Assembly (NCBI RefSeq): GCF_000063605.1
Contig: NC_009497.1
Location: 248,001 to 312,000 of the forward strand
Origin: Mycoplasmopsis agalactiae PG2
GTDB taxonomy: Bacteria > Bacillota_I > Bacilli_A > Mycoplasmatales > Metamycoplasmataceae
Direction: 5' to 3'
Length of the DNA: 64,000 bases
Positions 10,879-21,102 of the stretch are shown one piece after another. A model generated the notes under the pieces. The model was not told where the DNA came from and made no database searches. It saw only the letters and a program-made list of their open reading frames with translations. A program made the translations under genes and the position numbers. Position 1 is the stretch's first letter, and each line of letters opens with the position of its first letter.

Positions 10879-10996
10879 ATGCAATCATATATAATAAAAA
10901 TGCATTTTTTAAAGATGCTAAATAAAAAAATATTTTTCTTACCATAAATATTTTTTTGTTATATAATAATAAGGCTTTATGTAAAAAAAGTAGTTT

Positions 10997-11071
10997 GCCG
11001 ATTTAGCTCAGCGGTAGAGCAGCTGGCTGTTAACCAGTTGGTCACAAGTTCAATCCTTGTAATCGGCGCCA
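10997..11071 (+). tRNA. tRNA-Asn(GTT)
   Basis: Acceptor GCCGATT/AATCGGC, anticodon loop CTGTTAA, discriminator G, encoded CCA. A TATAAT about 30 nt upstream (near 10971) is a likely promoter for the five-gene cluster. Confidence 0.95.
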
Positions 11072-11076
11072 TTTAT

Positions 11077-11152
11077 GGTCTGTTGGTGAAGCGGTTAACA
11101 CACATGGTTTTCATCCATGCATGCACGGGTTCGATCCCCGTACAGACTACCA
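11077..11152 (+). tRNA. tRNA-Glu(TTC)
   Basis: Acceptor GGTCTGT/ACAGACT, anticodon loop TTTTCAT, encoded CCA. Confidence 0.95.
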
Positions 11153-11156
11153 TTTT

Positions 11157-11232
11157 GGAGAATTAGCTCAGTTGGGAGAGCATCGCCCTTACAAGGCGCA
11201 GGTCGTGGGTTCGAGCCCCTCATTCTCCACCA
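11157..11232 (+). tRNA. tRNA-Val(TAC)
   Basis: Acceptor GGAGAAT/ATTCTCC, anticodon loop CTTACAA, encoded CCA. Confidence 0.95.
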
Positions 11233-11233
11233 T

Positions 11234-11309
<76 letters not shown>

Positions 11310-11317
11310 AAATTTGA

Positions 11318-11402
11318 GCGCGAGTGGTGAAATTGGCAGACACGATAGATTTAGGCTCTATTGCTTAACGGCATGAGGGTTCGAGTCCCTCCCCGCGCAC
11401 CA
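11318..11402 (+). tRNA. tRNA-Leu(TAG)
   Basis: Class II tRNA with a variable arm, anticodon loop TTTAGGC (TAG), encoded CCA. The acceptor GCGCGAG/CCCGCGC contains one A-C mismatch at the sixth pair. All other arms are intact. Confidence 0.93.
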
Positions 11403-11412
11403 AAATTCTCTT

Positions 11413-11436
11413 TAAACTCTACAAAGAGTTTTTTTT
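11413..11436 (+). terminator. Terminator of the five-tRNA cluster
   Basis: AAACTCT-ACA-AAGAGTTT followed by a T-run. Confidence 0.8.
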
Positions 11437-11750
11437 ACTCCTTTTATTTGTTCGTTATTTGTTTTATATTCGTTTAGACAATAACACACGTTTCTCCTTT
11501 CTTTAGATTTCTAAGCATTGTGCATTTTTTCCATTTTACCTTTCTTATGTTTTTTTGTCCAGTGTTTCTTAGTGTGTTATTGATTCTTGTATAACAAAAT
11601 ATCTTGTATATTTTTGCATTATTTTAATTCGAATTTTTTTATTTTTATTCTATTAATGATCATAAATGGGAAAAGGGACGCCTTTTTCCCATTTTTTTCC
11701 TTTTTTAAATTATTCATAATGTTTTTAAACATACTGAATTGGAGGTGAAA
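11437..11750. other. T-rich intergenic stretch upstream of ruvA
   Basis: About 310 bases with no recognisable coding frame on either strand. The plus strand is unusually T-rich. A TATAAC box near 11590 and the strong hairpin at 11664-11698 could bracket a short RNA. Nothing else is supported. Confidence 0.45.
11664..11698 (+). terminator. Strong hairpin with T-tract upstream of ruvAB
   Basis: AAATGGGAAAA pairs with TTTTTCCCATTT across GGGACGCC and runs into TTTTTT. It looks like an intrinsic terminator, but no gene lies just upstream. It may end a small RNA, or attenuate transcription entering ruvAB from the tRNA cluster. Confidence 0.6.
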
Positions 11751-12347
11751 ATGATTTTATATAGAATAGGTGAAATTATCCATAAACATAACTCAAACAT
11801 AATATTTGAAAGTCAAGGAATAGGATATTCATTAATACTTCCTGATCCTGAGCGAGTTGAAATAAAGCAAAAATGTAAATTATATTTATTTGAAATCAAA
11901 AACGAATATCAATATGCTACTTATGCATTTAAAGATTTCAAAGAAAGACTGCTTTTTGTAGATTTAATCTCTCTTAATGGCATTGGGCCAAGAGCAGCTT
12001 TTAATATATTAAACTTTGGCTTCGAAAAAGTTGTGGCATTAATTGCTGAAGGAAATGCAGAAGCACTAATTGAAATTCCATATCTTAATCCAAGAATGGC
12101 AAGACTGATTGTGGCTGAATTACAGGCAAAATGGTCAAAAATGATTAGTCCAAAAGATGCAGCAAAAATTAATGAAACAACTAATACTTTATCTGAAGTA
12201 AAAGAAACTCTTAAGATGGTAGGCTTTAAAACAAAACAAATTGATGGCGCACTTTCTAAAATTTCATCAACTGATGATGTTGAAAAAATGATTGAAGAAG
12301 CAATAAAATTAATGTCTACTCAAAACTATGAATCAGCTACTGCTTAG
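11751..12347 (+). CDS. ruvA: Holliday junction branch migration protein RuvA
   Basis: The 198-residue product binds four-way junctions and loads RuvB. It has the N-terminal OB-fold (MILYRIGEI...), the helix-hairpin-helix GIGPRAAFNIL near residue 80 and a C-terminal domain (SEVKETLKMVGFKTKQI) that contacts RuvB. Start ATG 11751 is preceded by GGAGGTG. An in-frame TTG 12 nt upstream is inside the Shine-Dalgarno and was rejected. The ruvB ATG lies 20 nt inside the end of ruvA, so the two genes are translationally coupled. Confidence 0.95.
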   Translation: MILYRIGEIIHKHNSNIIFESQGIGYSLILPDPERVEIKQKCKLYLFEIKNEYQYATYAFKDFKERLLFVDLISLNGIGPRAAFNILNFGFEKVVALIAEGNAEALIEIPYLNPRMARLIVAELQAKWSKMISPKDAAKINETTNTLSEVKETLKMVGFKTKQIDGALSKISSTDDVEKMIEEAIKLMSTQNYESATA

Positions 12348-13290
12348 GCCAACTAGTTTTAAAGAATTTATAGGTCAAAAGAAATTAATTATAACTTTAA
12401 AGGCAATGATAGATGGTTCATTGCACAGAAATGAGGTCTTAGATCATATTCTTTTTTATGGTCCACCTGGAACCGGTAAAACTACTTTAGCATCTTTAAT
12501 AGGCAATGAATTGAATAAAAGGGTTCACTACTTGCAAGGAGCATTATTAGAAAAAAAGTCTGATGTACTAAGCGTTTTTGCTAATGTTAATGAAAATGAT
12601 ATAGTTTTTATTGATGAAATTCATAGCATTAATAGAGCAGTTGAAGAAATTATTTATAATGCAATGGAAGATTTCAAAATTGACTTGATTATAGGCCCAG
12701 AGGGAAATTCTAAAGTTATGAGAATGAACCTTAAACCTTTTACTTTAGTAGGTGCAACAACTAAATTGAATTTACTTAGTCAGCCTTTTAAAGACAGATT
12801 CGGGCTGCTTGCCAGACTAAGTCAGTATAGTAATGAAGAGATAGTTAAAATACTACAAAACAGCAAGAAAAAGCTAAAAGTTGAAACTGATAGTGATGTA
12901 CTAATGCTCTTAGCAAAATATTCTAGAAACACTCCTAGAATTGCTAATCACTTACTAAAAAGAGCATATGATTTCTCACTTAAAAATAACCAAAGTATTA
13001 TTGATGCTAAAACAACATATTTAACATTTAAGCATTTGGAATTGTTTGATTTAGGGCTTAATAAAGAACATATAGAATATCTTTCATTGCTTAGCAATTC
13101 TTTTTATGATAAGTTTGTTTCAATAGACGCAATTTCAGGAATTTTGAATATGAGCAAGGAAAACTTAATTAATGATATTGAACCTTATTTACTATATTTG
13201 CAGCTTATAGAAAAGTCGCCAAGAGGTAGAAGAATAACAACAAAAGGAGTGGATTATTTAATAAGAAATAATCTTAATATTTATACTTAA
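12328..13290 (+). CDS. ruvB: Holliday junction helicase RuvB
   Basis: A 320-residue AAA+ motor that drives branch migration with RuvA. Motifs: RPTSFKEFIGQ at the N-terminus, Walker A GPPGTGKTT near residue 46-54, Walker B and sensor in IVFIDEIHS, GATTKLNLLSQPFKDRFG (sensor 1/arginine-finger region) and a C-terminal winged helix ending SPRGRRITTKGVDYL. Overlaps ruvA. No resolvase gene (ruvC) is visible nearby. Confidence 0.96.
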   Translation: MNQLLLRPTSFKEFIGQKKLIITLKAMIDGSLHRNEVLDHILFYGPPGTGKTTLASLIGNELNKRVHYLQGALLEKKSDVLSVFANVNENDIVFIDEIHSINRAVEEIIYNAMEDFKIDLIIGPEGNSKVMRMNLKPFTLVGATTKLNLLSQPFKDRFGLLARLSQYSNEEIVKILQNSKKKLKVETDSDVLMLLAKYSRNTPRIANHLLKRAYDFSLKNNQSIIDAKTTYLTFKHLELFDLGLNKEHIEYLSLLSNSFYDKFVSIDAISGILNMSKENLINDIEPYLLYLQLIEKSPRGRRITTKGVDYLIRNNLNIYT

Positions 13291-13310
13291 TAGAAAAAAT
13301 ACTAATAATA

Positions 13311-13316
13311 TATAAT
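13311..13316 (+). promoter_or_regulatory. -10 box for secDF, leaderless candidate
   Basis: TATAAT ends 10 nt before the secDF ATG and there is no Shine-Dalgarno, so the predicted mRNA has a leader of only a few bases. Confidence 0.5.
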
Positions 13317-13326
13317 ATTAACTATT

Positions 13327-15693
13327 ATGTCAAACTTTATAACTAACATTAAGACTTTTTTTAAGAAACTATTTAGCCCTAATAATTGAAAAAGATGACT
13401 ACTGTTATCAATTTCAATTATTGGCATAATTTGTGCTATTGTTTGCGGCGCATTCTTTGCCATTTTTAAACAAACTAACCGTTCAATTGAATATGGTGAA
13501 GGAATTAGATACCAAGTTGAGGCTAGAGTTAAAAGTGATAATGGTGATTTACCTGCTTCAGCCAAAGTTTTAAATGATATTGGTCAGTCACTAAAATATC
13601 GTTTCTCTAGTACAAATGATTCATCAACTAATGTGGCTGTTATAGGTAACGGAATTATTCAAGTTACCCGTAATAAACCACTTAGCGATTCAGAAAAACA
13701 AGCTGAGTTTGAAAGCTCAATTATTAAAAAAAGTAGTTTAGTTGTAACTGACATAAACATGAATCCACTATTTATAAATGGTAGATTTGCTGATCCTAAA
13801 ACTATTGATAAAGATAAGCTAAAAATTGATTATAGTGAAATTGAAAAATATGCTGTGCCTCTTAAAACCGATAGTGCTACAGTTAGATTTAACCCAATTG
13901 CTTCAAGATACCAAGTTTTAGCAGAATTAGAAGATAATCAAGCTATTTTAGAGTGACAAAAAGCAACTGAATATATTTCTAAGCAACCTGAAAGAATTAT
14001 GTTCATGTGAACAAACTTAGATGAGTTGTACAGATTTGCTAATACACCACTTTTTAAAAAGGACTGAGAAGCAGCACAAGGAAACGCAGCAAACTTTACA
14101 TTTGTTGGCAATAGACCTTGAGACCCACAGTTAAGAAAACTTAACACAATTAAGAAAAGCCAATTTGATGGATCTAAATATTTAGTTAATATAACTGAAA
14201 TTGACAGACCATTAAATGATAAGAATTTTGTTATATCTACTACAGATTCTAAAAAATCGACTTCTGATGCTTTAGCATCATCGATAAACTTTGGTTCTAA
14301 TAAAAACTTAAACTTAAGAATTTTTGGCGAACCTGTTTTATTTAGCAAAGAAAAAAGTGAATTCAAGTTCAACTACATATGAATTGCTCTTGCTGTTGCA
14401 TTTTCATTAGTTTCATTAATGCTAATGGTAAATTATGGCCTATTAGGCTCATTAAGTGTTATTTCAATGGCACTATACATATTCTTAACATTACTAATGT
14501 TCACAGTTCTAAGAGGTGAATACTCGCCATCTAGTTTCGCAGGTCTTTTTGCATCATTAATAATTAATTTAATACCAATCTTTACATCATTTAATAAATT
14601 TCAGTCCGAGATTTACAAAGGCGAGTCTAAAGTCAAAAAAGCCTATAAAACAGCACTTAACGCTAATTTCATTTCTTCATTAGATATGTATATTGGCACA
14701 TTAATACTATCAATAATCTTCTTCTTTTTAGGTACACCAAATGCACAAGGCTTTTCTATTATGATTACCTTTGGCTCAATTTTTGGAATTATTGTCATAT
14801 TAATTATTAATAGATACCTGACCTTTTTAGCAGTTAATACAGATGTTTTTGATAAAAAAGTTAGTCTGCTTGGCATAATAGCTAAAAAAATTGGCAAGTT
14901 TAATACTGAAGCTAAATACAAAAAAATTAACTATGTAAACAAGTCAAAATTAACTGTTATTGCACCTGTATTACTCATTTTTGGAGCTATTATTACACTT
15001 GCAACACTTGGTGCAATTAATAAAGATGTATGATCTGCATTTAATTTAACAGGATTATTTGCTGAAGCATCTAGAGTTAATATAAATATTGAATTTAACA
15101 AATTTGGAATTATTTTAGGCTTATCAGTAATAGCTATAATTATTTATTCATTGATTAGATTCAAATGAACATATTCTATTGCTATAGTTATAACCTTAAT
15201 CCAAAATTTATTAATAACATTTGCACTGTTCCTTATATTAAGAATTCCTTTGAATATTTATACAATTCAAGCATTTTTATGAGCAATATTGCTTACTGTT
15301 GCTAACACATTTACGATTTTTGGCTCAATAAAAGCAAAAATGAACTTATTTGAAAAAGATGAAGCTCTAAGCAAAGAACAAGTTAGATATGTTTCAAATA
15401 GTATCTTCTATGAATCATTTAAAAATAATTTATTCTTATTGATTGCTTCAGCATTAGTGTTCATAACTCTTTTAGCATTTGTTGGCGCTATTGACATATT
15501 TACAAGCGTAATAATGTTAATTCTTGTGATTGTTGCCATTTATTCAACATTATTTGTTGGTGTAGCAGTATGGAGTAAACTAGAAGAAAGACGGCAAATA
15601 AGGATTCAGCACAGAATTGATACAAAATATTGAGTGTTTCCAAACGAACCTTCTGAACAAGTCTTTCCAGGAATTAATAATTATTTAGCATAA
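13327..15693 (+). CDS. secDF: Fused protein translocase subunit SecDF
   Basis: The 788-residue product has one N-terminal membrane segment (about residues 24-50), a large extracytoplasmic domain, and two blocks of membrane segments from about residue 345 onward. It fits a single-chain SecD-SecF, which uses ion flow to aid protein export through SecYEG. The SecD block begins near WIALAVAFSLVSLMLMVNYG with the typical 'SLASLMLALG'-like helix followed by a short loop. Conservation is lower than in model bacteria, as usual in mycoplasmas. The gene follows ruvB by 36 nt and ends at a clear terminator. Confidence 0.85.
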
Positions 15694-15699
15694 AAAATT

Positions 15700-15725
15700 C
15701 ACCACTATTGTGGTGTTTTTTTATA
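15700..15725 (+). terminator. Terminator of secDF
   Basis: CACCAC-TATT-GTGGTG followed by TTTTTTT. Confidence 0.85.
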
Positions 15726-15766
15726 TAATAGATATCCACACTTTTTGTATTTGATTGGAGGCCATT

Positions 15767-16633
15767 ATGTTTTACTTAATCAATAAACCTAAAGGCTGTT
15801 CATCTTTTGCAGTGATTAATTCATTTGCCAAAGAAAATAAGATCAAAAAAATAGGTCACACAGGAACGCTTGATCCATTAGCTTCAGGTTTATTGCTAGT
15901 AGCCACTGATGAAGATACAAAATTAATTCCTTACATTAAACACAATAATAAGGCTTATATAACTACTATTCAATTTGGAAAACAAACTGATACATATGAT
16001 TCAGAAGGCACAGTTATTAATCATTCCGAAGTTAAAGTAGGCCAAAGTGATGTTCAAAAGATAACTAGCTGATTAAATAGTCAAAGCGAACAAATCCCGC
16101 CATCTTATAGTGCAAAAAAAGTAAATGGCGCAAAGAGCTATGAATTAGCCAGAAAAGGAAAAAGCATAGAGCTTAAACCGCAAAGTATCAAAGTGTTTGA
16201 TTCAAAAGTACTTAGTTTTAACAGTGAACTTCAGCAGGCAGTTGTATATATGAACGTTTCAAAGGGCGCATATATAAGAAGTTTAGTAAATGACTTAGGA
16301 ATATTTTTAAATACTTATGCTTATATGAGCGAGCTAGATAGAGTCAAAGTCGGCGAGCTTGATATAGATTTATTAAAAGGCAAAAGTTTTATTGACGTAA
16401 GCAACTATGCTTTATTTTCACTCCCATTTTATGAGCCAACATATGCAGAAATTAGACATTTAAAAAATGGCATAAGTATACTTAATAACAAAAGAATCAA
16501 AAATGGCGAATATATTTTAAAAACTAATCAAATCAACTGAGGAATTGTTAGTGTTGATAGTGATTTAATTAAAGTCAAAAGAATATTTGGCAACAGAATT
16601 AAAGAAGTTGAACAAGGAGAAGCAAATGACTAG
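15767..16633 (+). CDS. truB: tRNA pseudouridine-55 synthase
   Basis: The 288-residue product makes pseudouridine 55 in the T-loop of tRNAs. It has the N-terminal NKPKGCSSF, the catalytic Asp in GHTGTLDPLASG (about residue 38-49), the QIPPSYSAKKVNGAKSYELARKG motif region (shown in parts) and GAYIRSLVNDLG. Start ATG 15767 has TTGGAGG 5 nt upstream. A TTG inside that Shine-Dalgarno is not used. Its end overlaps the HAD phosphatase gene by 8 nt, so the two are coupled. Confidence 0.95.
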
Positions 16634-17468
16634 AGTTGAAATACAAAACAACATCAAGGCAGCAGCTTTTGATATTGATGGAACATTATTAGAACATGGC
16701 AACTTACAATTTAATGAAACCGTTTTAAACACATTTAAACAGCTAAAGTCTAAAGGCATAACAACCATTTTAGCATCAGCCAGGGAGTTTGTAACTATAG
16801 GTCAATTACTAAATAAATCTAACCACATTGACTATTTTATAGGCGCAAACGGAGCATTTGTTTATGATGTGCAAAACAAAAAAATTATTTATGAAAAAAT
16901 CATAAAATACAATGAGCTAAAAGTTTTGTACTCAGAATTTTCTAATTTTAGCCACTGTGAAAACTTTTTGCTAACTGACATTAATTATGGTTTTAAATCT
17001 CCTAATATGAAAATTGAATCTTGATTTTTAAAGCCACATAGTGACAAAATAATTGATATGGACTTTAATAAAGTTGACAAAAATCATATGCACATTATTG
17101 CCTTAGGCACTAAAAGCGAAGAAGATTCAAGTAAGTGTGCTGAAAAAGCTAGAGAACTAATCAAACAACACAATATGAATTTAGAAATAACAGCAAGATG
17201 AAGCAAGGGAGTATTTATTGGGCCTAAAAACTCAACTAAGTCGTCAACACTTAAATGGTTATGTGAATATTTGAATATTAACAGAGACAAAAATTTAATT
17301 GCTTTTGGCGATAGCTCTAATGATTATGAAATGTTAAGAGATGCTGCATATGGTGTAGCAATGATGAGAGCAAATAGCTGAGTTAAAAGTGTTGCTAATG
17401 ATGTCACATTAGATTGCGAACATAATGGGGTTTACTTAAAGTTAAAAGAATTAGGGTTAGTGTTTTAA
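16626..17468 (+). CDS. Cof-type HAD-superfamily phosphatase
   Basis: The 280-residue product belongs to the HAD IIB (Cof) group of small-molecule phosphatases, often acting on sugar phosphates or nucleotides. Motif I is AFDIDGTLL (nucleophile Asp, about residue 15), motif II TTILASARE, and motif IV GDSSNDYEML with the two Mg-binding Asp. The cap domain lies between. The exact substrate cannot be told from sequence. The start overlaps the end of truB and an AAGGAG lies upstream. Confidence 0.9.
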
Positions 17469-17486
17469 TTCATAAGAAACAAAATA

Positions 17487-17492
17487 TATAAT
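17487..17492 (+). promoter_or_regulatory. -10 box for ribF, leaderless candidate
   Basis: TATAAT ends 7 nt before the ribF ATG with no Shine-Dalgarno between, consistent with a transcript starting at or next to the A of ATG. Confidence 0.5.
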
Positions 17493-17499
17493 TTAAATT

Positions 17500-18387
17500 A
17501 TGAGTTTTAATGTTTATAGTTTCAATAATTTGCCAAAGTTTAATGACCCAATATATTTAATTGGCGTATTTGAAAGTTTTCATCTAGGCCACAATTTTTT
17601 ATATGAGAAAGCTAAAGAAATAAAAGGGAATTCAAACAGAGACATTGTTATTGTATTTTTTAGAGATATTGAAAACATGTTTAAAAATAAAAATGGCTAC
17701 ATTTTTACAGACTTTGAAAATCGCATTCAAGAGTTTGCTAATTTAGGTTTTGCTCAAGGAATATATCTTGAATTTGAAAAATTATGAGCTTTAGAAGCAA
17801 ATCTTTTTTTAGAAAAATTATTTAAAAATCAAGATGGATTAATTGACGTTGTAGTTGGCAAGGACTTTCGCTTTGGGCTTAATGCAAAAGGCAATCTTGA
17901 CACTATTAAAGAAACAATTGGCGAGAAAAATGTTCATTCAGTAGACATTGTAAAAATAGGAGAAAATATCAAAGTTTCAACAACTTTTTTAAAATCTTGC
18001 ATTGAAATTGGCGATATTGAACTAGTTAATTCATTAAATTTATATACATACTCATTTAGTGCATATATAACTTTTAACGATATAACTAAGTCAATTAAGT
18101 TAACAACTGATAGTAATATTATTCCTTTAAAAGATGGCATATATTTAAGTTATGTTGAGATCAATGAAATGACTTATTATGCTGTTTTAAAGGCAAATAT
18201 AGATAATTATGAAATTAAATTTCTTGATTTTGAATTAAAGGATAATGTGGCTAACTTAAAATCAAGAATAAAAATACTAAAATCATTAAGATTCATTTCT
18301 TCACTTGAAGATGATATGATCTTAAATTCTGACATAGTTAATGCTAAAAAAATTCTACTTAATGATAGTAATAATGGTAAAATTTAA
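17500..18387 (+). CDS. ribF: FAD synthetase (RibF-like), kinase domain degenerate
   Basis: The 295-residue product begins with a nucleotidyltransferase domain: GVFESFHLGHNFL near residue 23-35 (the HxGH signature of FAD synthetase) and DVVVGKDFRFG near residue 120. RibF proteins carry an N-terminal FMN adenylyltransferase and a C-terminal riboflavin kinase. Here the C-terminal half (DGIYLSYVEIN..YYAVLKANI) still resembles the kinase beta-barrel, but the PTAN metal/ATP motif is not recognisable, so the kinase activity may be lost. It lies between the HAD gene and rpsO and seems to have its own leaderless promoter. Confidence 0.8.
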
Positions 18388-18479
18388 AAGCAATTTAATT
18401 TACAACAATGCAATTTTATACTTGGTTTAATTAAATAATTAAAACTAGGGTAAAACATATTTATGTATGGAGAACTAAA

Positions 18480-18746
18480 ATGATTACAAAAGAACAAAAA
18501 GCTCAAATTGTTGCTAAATATGGAGCTAACAAGAAAGATACAGGAAATATCTTTGTCCAAATAGCTATTCTAACTGCTGAAATTGAAGACTTAAAACCTC
18601 ACTTTTTAGCAAATCCAAAAGACAATCACTCAAGACGTGGTTTTATTGCAAAAATTACAAAAAGAAGAATTTTGCTACAACACTTAAAGAAAGAAAACTT
18701 TGAACTTTACAACAAGGTTCTAGCTGAATTAAACTTGAGAAAATAG
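18480..18746 (+). CDS. rpsO: 30S ribosomal protein S15
   Basis: The 88-residue product has the normal length and the conserved DTGNIFVQIAILTAEIEDL, HFLANPKDNHSRRGF and KRRILLQHLK segments of S15, which binds the central domain of 16S rRNA. Start ATG 18480 has GGAG upstream. The roughly 90-nt spacer before it has a TATACT box near 18413 and a TTTAATT/AATTAAA inverted repeat. S15 often represses its own mRNA, so this leader may be regulatory (inference). Confidence 0.97.
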   Translation: MITKEQKAQIVAKYGANKKDTGNIFVQIAILTAEIEDLKPHFLANPKDNHSRRGFIAKITKRRILLQHLKKENFELYNKVLAELNLRK

Positions 18747-18753
18747 TTACTGA

Positions 18754-18778
18754 AAAAGCACAGAAGGGTGCTTTTTAT
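18754..18778 (+). terminator. Terminator of rpsO
   Basis: AAAAGCAC-AGAAGG-GTGCTTTTTATTTT. Confidence 0.85.
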
Positions 18779-18808
18779 TTTATTCTCGCTGATCAAATTT
18801 CCATTTTT

Positions 18809-18823
18809 CCCTATAAAACAGCC
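18809..18823 (+). repeat. Copy of the CCTATAAAACAGG-type intergenic motif
   Basis: Reads CCCTATAAAACAGCC in the spacer between rpsO and the hydrolase gene. Confidence 0.5.
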
Positions 18824-18894
18824 TTGAAAGCAAGTTGTGTATAATTTACTCATCAATATTTTTGTTCATTTATTTAGCATGAAAAGAGGAATAT

Positions 18895-19686
18895 ATGGAA
18901 AAAGTAATCTATGACTATGAATATGTTTTTAAAGACAATGGCAATAAAGACGGAGCCATAATTTATTGTCATGGCCACAATTCAAAGCCTAAAATTTTTG
19001 AAATGTTTCAAAATTACTGGACTAAAACAAATTATTATGCAATCCAATTTCCAGGCAATAATTTAGTTAAGCCAGTTAAAGATCATAAGCTAAATGTAAA
19101 TCAATTTGCACAGTTGCTTGTTGACTTTATTACTAATAATGGCCTAAAAAATGTTACATTAATTGGCCATTCAATGGGCGGTGGCACTATATCACTTGCA
19201 TATAAATTACGTCCTGACTTAATAAGTAAACTAATTTATATTGCTCCTATTAATAAAACAACATCACTAAGCAAAGGAAAATATAGAAGAAATTTTGCCC
19301 CTACTACACTCAGCGAATATCATGACTTTTTAAGGCCACTATACTATGATTTTGATAAGTTAATTGCTAACTCAGAATTTAGTGAGGAAGTTAAAAAGGC
19401 TTTTGATCCTGAAAGATTTAGCAATGAATACATTAAAGAATTAACAATGTCAATGGATTCTAGTCTTTATGATCAAATTGAAAGCGCTTTAGATTCAATT
19501 AAAATTCCTACATTGCTTATTTTAGGTGAAAAAGATGGTGTTATAGATAGTGAAGCATGCTTAGAATATTTTAAAGAGCACGTTAAAAATTTAGAAAGCA
19601 TTATTGTTCCAAAATCAGCTCATATAATTTATCTAGAAAACTGACCAGTGTTTATTGAAGCTGTTGAAAAATTTTTATGTAAGTAA
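18895..19686 (+). CDS. Alpha/beta hydrolase
   Basis: A 263-residue alpha/beta-fold hydrolase. The oxyanion region YCHGHNS is followed by the nucleophile elbow GHSMGGG (Ser near residue 97), a late Asp in LGEKDGVID and the catalytic His in PKSAHIIYLEN. It resembles mycoplasma esterases/lipases and proline-iminopeptidase-like annotations. The substrate is unknown. No signal peptide, so probably cytosolic. Start ATG 18895 has AGAGGA upstream. Monocistronic, with its own terminator. Confidence 0.88.
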
Positions 19687-19703
19687 TCTAATCAAAAGTT
19701 AAT

Positions 19704-19735
19704 AAGCAGGAAATTTTTGCACGCCTGCTTTTTCT
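19704..19735 (+). terminator. Terminator of the hydrolase gene
   Basis: AAGCAGG pairs with CCTGCTT across 13 nt and is followed by TTTCTTTT. Confidence 0.75.
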
Positions 19736-19803
19736 TTTAAGCTTATAAATTAAGCATATTGGGCAATAAATTTTTACAAATATGTTGTATTTTAATAATG
19801 TTT

Positions 19804-19809
19804 TATAAT
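19804..19809 (+). promoter_or_regulatory. -10 box for the ABC importer operon, leaderless candidate
   Basis: TATAAT ends 8 nt before the ATPase ATG, with no Shine-Dalgarno in the gap. Confidence 0.5.
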
Positions 19810-19817
19810 ATATAAAT

Positions 19818-21032
19818 ATGACACTAGAAGAAAAGAATAAAAAAGAGAACTTGATTGAAATAAATGATTTAGTTTTTAAATATCATAAGAAGCAAAAAGG
19901 CGAAAGTATTAGAATTGACAAGCTAGAAATACCTAAAAATCAAATAATAGCTTTGCTAGGGCCTTCAGGGTCAGGAAAAACAACATTACTTAATCTATTA
20001 CTAGGCTTTTTAAAACCAACTCAAGGAACAATAAACATAGAACACAATCCTAAAATTCATGAAATTTCTTACATTATGCAAGAGAATTCAATTTATGAAA
20101 ACGTAAGCGTTTTTAACAACGTTTTTTTAAGTGCTAAAAATTATAAAAAATGAGTCGACAATGCTAGATTGACATTTTTTAATGAATATTTTGCTAGCAT
20201 AAATAACCCTGAGTTAAGTTCTAAATATGAGCCATATTTAGAGAAAATTTTTAAGTTAAAAAGCTCAAGCTGAGCTAAGAAATTCAATTTTTTTGCTCTT
20301 ATAATGAAATTATTATTTGATAAAAAAATCAAAAATAAGTTTAGTTTTTTTAAATCAATGAAACTTAAGACATTATTTAAAAAAGAGTTTGAAGTTGTAG
20401 CTAATAAAATAGGTATTGGTGATTATATTTATAAAAATGTTAATGAGCTTTCAGGTGGCCAAAAGCAAAGAGTAGCTTTTGCCAAAGGTATTATAAAAAA
20501 GACGAATTTGGTGCTAATGGATGAACCATTTTCAGCATTTGATGCCAAAATAAAAGAGTCAACAATAGAGTGACTAATAAATATTAAAAAAGAGTTTAAC
20601 TTAAGTATTATTGTTGTTACACATGATCAGCAAGATGCATTAAAAATTAGTGATTCTATTATTTTAATGGATAATGGTGCTATTCAGCAATTTAGTTCAG
20701 GAGCCGATATGTATGAAGATCCAAATAATTTATTTGTGGCTAAGTTCATAGGTTCACCAGAAATAAATTACATTAATACTGTTGATGACATAAGTTATTA
20801 CATTAGACACAACAAGCTTAGCTTTAAAAAAGATCCAAATGGCAATTTTACAATAGTCGATAAAAAATATTTTTATGACAAAATTCGCTATAGCGCTAAG
20901 TTTGATGATAAATCTTGATCATTAGTAACAAAAGATTCAAGCATTGAAGTTGGGCAAAAAGTACATGTTAGTTATAAAGATGCTGATGTTTTAGCTTTTG
21001 ACAAAGACGGCAAAAGGGTTAGAAGTATTTAA
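19818..21032 (+). CDS. ABC transporter ATP-binding protein, sugar-importer (MalK/UgpC) type
   Basis: The 404-residue product carries Walker A GPSGSGKTT (about residue 50-58), Q-loop YIMQEN, signature LSGGQKQRV, Walker B LVLMDEPFSAFDA and the H-loop His in VTHDQQDA. The C-terminal extension (VHVSYKDADVLAF) resembles the regulatory OB domain of MalK-like proteins. An unusual insertion of about 90 residues, rich in Lys and Phe, separates the Q-loop from the signature motif. Two permease genes and a P68/P80-like lipoprotein follow, which indicates a complete importer. The substrate is not evident (sugar, glycerol derivative or nucleoside are possible). Confidence 0.9.
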
Positions 21033-21043
21033 AATGCTTATAT

Positions 21044-21058
21044 GCCTATAAAACAGGC
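21044..21058 (+). repeat. GCCTATAAAACAGGC hairpin motif inside the ABC operon
   Basis: A perfect GCCT/AGGC mini-hairpin with the recurring ATAAAAC loop, in the 70-nt gap between ATPase and first permease. No T-tract follows, so it could be a weak processing or attenuation element rather than a terminator. Confidence 0.5.
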
Positions 21059-21102
21059 TTATAGGTTAAACAGCTTTTTATTTTCTTCATATGAGGTTAT
21101 AT

